Assembly (NCBI GenBank): GCA_027924585.1
Contig: BSBM01000822.1
Span: forward strand, 1,258,001-1,322,000
From: Larix kaempferi
Taxonomy: Eukaryota > Streptophyta > Pinopsida > Pinales > Pinaceae
Direction of reading: 5' to 3'
Length of the DNA: 64,000 nt
Shown: one piece after another, positions 58,300-64,000 of the stretch
Layout of the letters: the number at the start of each line of letters is the position of its first letter
Numbering within the stretch: the stretch's first letter is position 1
Notes under the pieces: model-generated
Seen by the model: only the letters and a program-made list of their open reading frames with translations
Databases searched by the model: none
What the model was told of the DNA's origin: nothing
Translations under genes and position numbers: made by a program

Positions 58300-58650
58300 A
58301 TCACATTCTCGGAGACAAGAGTCTACGGATCATTTTAGGACATGTGTCCAGGGATGATACAATCCTACTGCAACATCATCATCAACATCTTTCTCAGAGA
58401 CAAGAGTCTACGGATCCCTTTAGGACATGTGTCCAGGGATGATACAATCCCACTGCAACATCATCATCAACATATTTCTTGGAGACAAGAGTCTATGGAT
58501 CCCTTTAGGAAATGTGTCCAGGGATGATACAATCCCACTGCAACATCATCATCAACATCTTTCTCGAAGACAAGAGTCTACGGATCCCTTTAGGACATGT
58601 GTCCAGGGATGATACAATCCCACTGCAACATCATCAACATCAGCACTGCT
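58300..58650 (-). repeat. 85-bp tandem array, copia II 3' UTR
   Basis: Four units with exactly 85-bp spacing in the middle of the array (frames recur at 58342, 58427 and 58512). Core: GAGACAAGAGTCTACGGATC, TTTAGGACATGTGTCCAGGG, ACAATCCCACTGCAACATCA. The central part is related to the 65-bp array. Confidence 0.9.
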
Positions 58651-58672
58651 CCCCCTTTCGAGGAAGGTCCTT

Positions 58673-60096
58673 TCAAACCACACCAAGCTTGTCTAGGAAG
58701 TACTCAAACTTCACTCGAGACAGAGGCTTAGTCAACACATCAGCAACTTGCTCATCAGTGCTCACATACTGGAGCTTTATAGTTCCCTTCTGTACCATAT
58801 CCCATATGTAAACATACCGGATTTCTATGTGCTTTGACTTGTCATGGAACACTAGGTTCTCTGTCATCTTTATACAACTTTGGTTGTCACATAGAATCAC
58901 CGTGGTATCCAAATCTAGGTCAAATAGACCTGACATCAACTTTCAGAGCCATATGGCTTCACAACTTAGCAGAACAAGTTTCTATATACTCTGCTTCAAC
59001 TTGTGTTGAGATAAACACTGGACTGCTTCCTGCTAAACCATGAGATCATGACGGATCCCATACAATAACATCCACCTAAGGTGCTATTCCTGTCTGAGAC
59101 ACTTCCGGACCAATCTGCATCTGTATAACCATACAATCTATATTCATGATCTCCAACATAGTATAGACCAAAGTCTATTGTACCTTTCAGGTACCTCATC
59201 ACATGCTTTGCAGTTACCAGGTGAACACATATAGGCTCAACTAGATACTAACTCAGGGTGTTCACAACAAAGCATATATCTAGCCTGGTATTCGTCAAAT
59301 ACATCAGCGAACCAGTCATATGTCTATAAACTATAGAAACCATTGTCCATCATCCCAGATCTCTACTTCACATTTTCCTTGGCTAAGGAAAAATCTCATC
59401 TGATCTCAGCCACATATATTATCACAAGAATCATGCCAAGATTTTTTTAACTCTGAGATCTACTCCCTCTGAAGTGGTGTTTTCTACATCTGAGTATTGT
59501 CCTCCCTCTGTGAGTGAACATCATTCACACTCTGCATTGAGTGATCTTCTGCATATCTATCTATGCCATCTCCCGTCATATGGGTCTACTGATATGAGCC
59601 TCAAGATCACTCTAACTCTATGGTGAGTTTGTTCTTGGATCCATCTGAGAGAAGAATGTCATGTGTATATAGAAACCATCTTCAACCTTGTAGAAAAGGT
59701 TGAAATCTGAATCACCCGTGGTGATCATCAAGCTTGTCAAATGACTATCGATCATGGGTACCTGTCGAACCCGCACAAATCCTTCTTCAATCATGTGATT
59801 CTCTTCCATATCTTGGGAGTTTGATCGATATGCATTTCTTCTTCAATTACACCATTCAAGAGAACGGTCTTGTCATCCATGGGTGTAATATATCACTAGA
59901 AGTGTGTTTAGCCACTGGAGCAAACATCTCATCATGATCCTCTCCCTCTTTCTAAGAGAATCCTCTAGCCATGAGCCTTGCTTTGTACTTCTATAGTATG
60001 TTTGATTTGTAAGTCTTCTTGTTGAATAGTCATCACTTTTTATTCGGAACAAGTGTTCATCGTCCTTCTTTTGTAGATCATAGCTCACAATCTTTC
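58673..60096 (-). pseudogene. Copia II RNase H and RT remnants
   Basis: RNase H is readable: CDNQSCIKMTENLVFHDKSKH and VSTDEQVADVLTKPLSRVKFE (58673-58939). Upstream come MMRYLKGTIDFGLYYVGDHE, YTDADWSGSVSDR and MISWFSRKQSS (58996-59202). RT itself (59203-60096) is heavily decayed. Only FNLFYKVEDG near 59690, and LQKKDDEHLF near 60060 (joined to the spacer's end), remain aligned with copia I. No YVDD is visible. Confidence 0.8.
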
Positions 60097-60384
60097 CTAC
60101 AAATCAGATTCAATTACATGATTAGTAACACTTCATAATTATCAAATCATGTTGACATTTCAATGATAACCTATTATGCATACTGATATGATTCACATAG
60201 TTGTGCAACTATCTTGACCAATACTTTGGCACGACACTTTTCCATATCATGTATGCATTCAGTGGCTATATACATGCCTTCCATCTCTACCAGAACATAC
60301 TATCAAGAGCGTGCATAGCTCCCAGCATGTTAGCAAAGAGGTTTCATTCTAGACAAGCAACAATGGAATGTTTGTCCAACTTAC
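60097..60384 (-). other. Intron-like spacer, copia II
   Basis: Minus strand: GG/GTAAGT donor at 60384, TACTAATC about 30 bases before the end, acceptor GATTTGTAG at 60097, followed by G. It aligns with copia I 16263-16531. The donor region can also be read as GKLDKHS, close to a copia integrase C-terminal motif (GKLD..S), so it may simply be decayed coding DNA. Confidence 0.4.
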
Positions 60385-60499
60385 CCATCATACACATATT
60401 AGTAGTATACTATTCAATGCTATATGAATGCTTACACTATGAATGATATATTCTATGAATACAAATATGCATACAACTATTATGAGCAATATCATTAAC

Positions 60500-62093
60500 T
60501 GTCACGTCCCCTCCCGTCAATCTAGTGCAAGGGAGGAAACATGACCAAATTTCCCAGGCTTATTTGGTAAACTCAGCCCCATACATTACTCAGAAATTCA
60601 TGGATAAATAAAAACTTATGTTTACATATTCATACTCAATAGACACAGCGGAATTAAACACTATATATACACACACAGTTCATCATGCATATAACAGTCA
60701 TCAATTATCACATTGCATAAAACAAGATGCCTTTCATTTCATCAACATGAACAATTATCATTCAGAATTAACACATTGCAGAACACATAGTGCATTTAAT
60801 TTAAACACAGAGAACACTTATCTTTGAGATGAAGTTGTCCAAACAACTGGATATGTGAAAGCAACGTTCCACCCAACCATAGATCTTTGTCTGTCCTATA
60901 TTCTTTCAGCTGAGAGATCACCCCTGAGCTGGGTTGTGTATCCACTAAGGAGGAACTAGATGGGCTCACTCACAACCATGGTTTCACTCAACAGTTATGC
61001 TATGCCAACACACAGTTAGGTTTATCAAGCATACAAAAGACAAAGGAGGGAAATGCTAATCCAGTGAGCTCAACCACAAAGCTAAAGGCATCTCAAGATA
61101 ATTCAAATAGCAAGGCACCTACAGTACCTACCACACCCAACACAAGGAAGGTCCCCTTCTTTGTTGCACAGTCCCTCAGGCGTCCCTTCCCTCCAGTGCT
61201 CTTCAAGATGGGTATAGAAAGGTCCAAGCTGATAAATCACTGAGATTCCAGCCTTCACTGGGTTTATCAATCATTCCCAACCTCTGTTCTAGAATTCACA
61301 CTTGGAATTTCTCAATTCTATCATCAAATAACTCAATCCCGTCACTGGATTTATGGGCTATAAAAACTGGGTTTTTCTATGGATTTCGGGGTATCTAATA
61401 CTCTCAAATTCACCCCAAGGTTCATATATATGGATCCCCCATTGTATTTTACTGTCAATACCAAATTCTGACCGTTTATGGCTCTTCAAAATGTGGGTTC
61501 TTGCAAAGTTGCGATTTCTGGTTTTTCTCATTGTTGGGCATGTGTAATGGATGAAAATTGATGATGGGTTGTTCAAAAATGGAATGGGAATGAGGAAGAA
61601 CCCCTTCCCATGAGGTAGATTGACTTGTGGTACAAGAAAAACAGATCTCATACCTGCCATACGAATTTCTGGGCTTCCCATGCTCCATTGAAGCCATGGA
61701 CTGAATTCTTCAACAACTTCCTTAGAACAGAATTAAATGTCAGCAAAGAAATTCAAATGGGTTCTCAAAATGATATTTGGCAGCATATGGTTCATCCCAC
61801 AACCCTCTCACCACTCTCTAGTGGAATACACATGGCCCCTTCTCATTCGTTGCTTCCATAGCCAGTTTTGGTATTTTATTGAAATATTAATATTTACATC
61901 AAATTACAATATTCCATGGCTTAATAGCACATGGATAACAAAATGTCAAATACTTGTCCATTTTAAATAAAATCCGAACATACGCTAGCGAGGCCTTGGC
62001 CTTGAGCTCTACGCTAGGGAAACATATATCGCATGTAAACAATATTTACAATAAAAGCCAATATTTCATAAGGGTCAAAATTGGGGTATTACA
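60500..62093 (-). repeat. Chromovirus 3' LTR (1,594 bp)
   Basis: TGTCACGTCCCCTCCCG at the left end and GGGGTATTACA at the right end (TG...CA), bounded by copia II on the left and a purine tract on the right. No gene inside. The 5' LTR is not in the window for comparison. Confidence 0.85.
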
Positions 62094-62481
62094 TTCCCCT
62101 CCCCCTTAGAACAACACTGTCCTCGATGTTCTCAAAACTGAACAAAAATGGGAATGCCTCTCTCATGGCATCCTCTAGCTCCCATGTAGCCTCATCAGGA
62201 CTAAGGTGCTCCCATTGGACCTTTACCTGCCCGATGGCTCTGTTCCAGAGCAAAGTGACCTTCTTGTCAAGGATGCGCATAGGCTCTACTTGGAACTCTC
62301 CCTCATGTTCCACCTGTATCACATTCCAATCAATCATATGATTAGGATCATGTACATATTTCTTAAGAAAAGATACATGGAAAACATTATGAACTATTAT
62401 ATTAGCAGGCAATGCAACTCTATATGCAACTAGCCCTATCCTATCTAGGACTTCAAATGGTCCACAATATCTTGGTGCCAA
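62089..62481 (-). pseudogene. Chromovirus integrase C terminus with chromodomain
   Basis: APRYCGPFEVLDRIG starts the SH3-like end. NVFHVSFLKKYV follows, then the chromodomain (RILDKKVTLLWNRAIGQVKV and QWEHLSPDEATWELEDAMRE). Chromodomains at this place guide integration toward heterochromatin in chromoviruses. The frame ends with a TAA at 62089-62091, whose bases are the third to fifth of the 3' LTR. A frameshift near 62465 separates it from the integrase core. Confidence 0.9.
62094..62108 (-). promoter_or_regulatory. Chromovirus polypurine tract
   Basis: AAGGGGGAGGGGAA on the minus strand, next to the LTR. It also encodes the last residues of pol (RGRG). Confidence 0.85.
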
Positions 62482-63400
62482 CTTGGCACAAATCCCAACT
62501 TGAGAGAACTTTTCCTTAGTTTCACTCTCAAATAAACATGATCCCGAATCTGAAATTCCTTGTGCACTCTTTTCAAATCTGCATAACTCTCTTTCTTGTC
62601 CTGAGCTTCCTTTAAATTCTGTCTGATCTTAGCAACTTCATGTTCCATTTCCTTGATCATCTTTGGTCCAAGTACTACCCTATTCACCGCGTTGTCCCAA
62701 TTCACTGGAGTCCTGCATCCCTTGCCATGCAATGCCTCAAATGGACTCATCCCCAATGATGCATGATGTCCACTATTGTATGCAAATTCTACCAAGTGTA
62801 GGTAATCTTCCCACTTGGATGGTTTATCCATCACATACATTCTCAGCATGTCTTCAAGAACCTGATTCACCCTCTCAGTTTGGCCATCTGTTTGAGGATT
62901 ATATGTTGTACTGAAATTCAATCTAGTTCCCAATTCCTGAAACAATCCTTTCCAGAAATTGGAAGTGAACTTAGTATCGCGATCAGAAACTATTGCCTTG
63001 GGCAATCCATGCAATCTGAATATCTCTCTCATGAAGATATTTGCAATGCCATTAGCCTTGTGAGTGGACTTGACTGGAATAAAATGAGCTACCTTTGATA
63101 GCTTGTACACCACAACCATGATTGAATCATGCTTCTTCACTGTCATGGGCAGACGTGTTATAAAATCCATAGAGATCACTTTCCACTTCCACTCCAGAAT
63201 GGGTAAGGGCCGCAACAATCCTGCTGGATGTTGGTGCTCTGCCTTGAATTGTTGGCACTTTTGACACCTAGCAATGTACTTAGCTATGTCCTCTTCATGC
63301 CATGCCAAAATTATTTCTTTCTTGCTGCTGTTATAGTCTTTTGATATCCTGGGTGTCTAGAGTATGGCATTTGATGTATTTCATCCATCACTAGCTTCTT
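62445..63400 (-). pseudogene. Chromovirus integrase core and zinc module
   Basis: The open frame from 63308 to 62445 contains CQKCQQFK (second half of the zinc module), ISMDFITRLP, VSDRDTKFTSNFW and DGQTERVNQVLEDML, so the three catalytic acids are intact with normal context. Then WEDYLHLVEFAYNSGHHASL and the DHVYLRVKLRKSSL stretch. The histidines of the zinc module (MPYSRHPGYQK) lie at 63340-63380 in a shifted frame, so a break sits near 63305. With one frameshift at each end, this is a recently disabled gene. Confidence 0.9.
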
Positions 63401-64000
63401 CAAATCTGCACTATTTGGGATGTACAGTCTATCTTTGTAGATGAGGATATCATCTTCACCAAGCTAATATCCCACACACTTTTCATCCACATTACCCTAC
63501 TGCAACTTCTTTTTAATTTGAAGGCAAGTTTCATCATTGTTTTGGGCTTCAAGAACTCTTGTCTTCAAATCTGAATTACACACACATAATGCCGCAACAT
63601 GAAATTTTCTGCTAAGAGCATATGCAACCTTATTCTCTTTCCCTTTTACATGCTTAATTTCAAAATCAAATTCACAAAGAAACTCCATCTATATAGCTTG
63701 CCTAGCGTTCAAGTTTGTCTAGTCAAACAAATAATTCAAGCTCATGTAGTATGTTCTAAGCTCAAATATTCTTCCCAACAAATAATGTCTCCACATCTTG
63801 ACAGCATGTACTATGGCTGCTAATTCTAAATCATGTGTGGCATAATTCTTTTCATGTTCTTTTAATTTCCTTGACTCATAGCAAATCACAATTCCTTCTT
63901 GCATGAGCACTCCACCTAGCCCTTCAATGCAAGCATCTGTGCACATCACAAAATCCTTCTTTGGATCTGCTATCTTCAAAACAAGAGCGTTGGTAAGTAA
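63401..64000 (-). pseudogene. Chromovirus RNase H and linker, partial
   Basis: [20 protein letters not shown] (catalytic Asp), [20 protein letters not shown] (Glu) and MWRHYLLG lie at 63719-63979. The end of the domain reads FDFEIKHVKGKENKVAYALSR (63497-63688), where the usual ADALSR is AYALSR, so one catalytic Asp is lost. A stop near 63718 divides the two pieces. RT is outside the window. Confidence 0.85.

Larger units (their letters stand above)
56717..60499 (-). mobile_element. Copia II: Ty1/copia element, partial, interrupted by a chromovirus
   Basis: It is read right to left, its 3' LTR at 56717-57297 and polypurine tract at 57301-57309, then a repeat-filled 3' UTR, RNase H, RT and the intron-like spacer. 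The sequence up to 60499 still matches copia I (16263-16640), then an LTR starting TGTCACG interrupts it. Its 5' part should lie beyond the window. Left flank is GTCTA (56712-56716). It is a relative of copia I with different 3' UTR repeats. Confidence 0.88.
60500..64000 (-). mobile_element. Chromodomain gypsy element (chromovirus), 3' part
   Basis: Read right to left: RNase H, integrase with chromodomain, polypurine tract, 3' LTR. Its LTR interrupts copia II after TTAAC at 60495-60499. The 5' half, including gag and most of RT, lies beyond 64000. Few stops are seen, so it is likely the youngest of the three nested elements here. Confidence 0.9.

Noticed and set aside
58342-58811. Overlapping open frames with repeated peptide CPGMIQSHCNI
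   Set aside because: They are produced by the 85-bp array on the strand opposite to the element's genes; no independent gene signal.

Overview
The window is nuclear repeat-rich DNA from a land plant. It holds plant-type Ty3/gypsy and Ty1/copia LTR retrotransposons, one with an integrase chromodomain, and copia elements primed by initiator-methionine tRNA. I see no intact host gene, no rRNA or tRNA gene and no bacterial-style operon. The amount of nested, aged retroelement suggests a large plant genome. I cannot name the species. Almost every reading frame carries stops or frameshifts, so most coding calls are pseudogenes. LTR pairs differ by roughly 5-6% where I compared short stretches by eye.

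Layout. (1) 1-5388: 3' part of a Tat-like gypsy element (A): gag, protease, RT, RNase H, integrase. (2) At 5389 the LTR of a second Tat-like element (B) cuts into A's integrase. B has an LTR (5389-6308), PBS, 2.2-kb leader, Pro/Gly-rich gag, protease, RT, RNase H, integrase and a second, archaeal-type RNase H after integrase. A complete-ended copia element (copia I, 12698-19579, minus strand, TSD GATGA) sits inside B's pol. (3) After B's pol comes an antisense, intron-containing gene resembling a plant mobile domain (PMD) protein. One of its exons is split by a giant gypsy element. (4) 24298-42970: the giant element, 18,673 bp, TSD GGGCC, with LTRs of 5.8 and 5.7 kb. Each LTR carries, in U3, a decayed gene of about 1,100 codons with its own TATA box and a 5'-UTR intron. 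The internal region reads gag, protease, archaeal-type RNase H, RT, RNase H, integrase. (5) 42971-46107: the rest of the antisense gene, then a non-coding 3' region, polypurine tract and partial LTR that match B's LTR. B may therefore span 5389-46107. (6) 46108-50198 repeats the same order from a related element: antisense PMD-like gene, 3' region, polypurine tract, LTR. A further fragment of the 3' region lies at 50430-51080. (7) 51260-56716: a gag-protease-only LTR element with 1.77-kb LTRs. Its 3' LTR is broken by copia II (56717-60499, minus strand), which is itself broken by a chromodomain gypsy element (60500 to the window end, minus strand).

Functionally this is a stack of retroelement polyproteins: gag packages RNA, protease matures, RT/RNase H copies, integrase inserts. 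None looks able to make a full set of proteins today. The features most worth following are the U3-encoded spliced gene of the giant element and the antisense spliced PMD-like gene carried, apparently twice, next to the 3' end of the B-type Tat elements.
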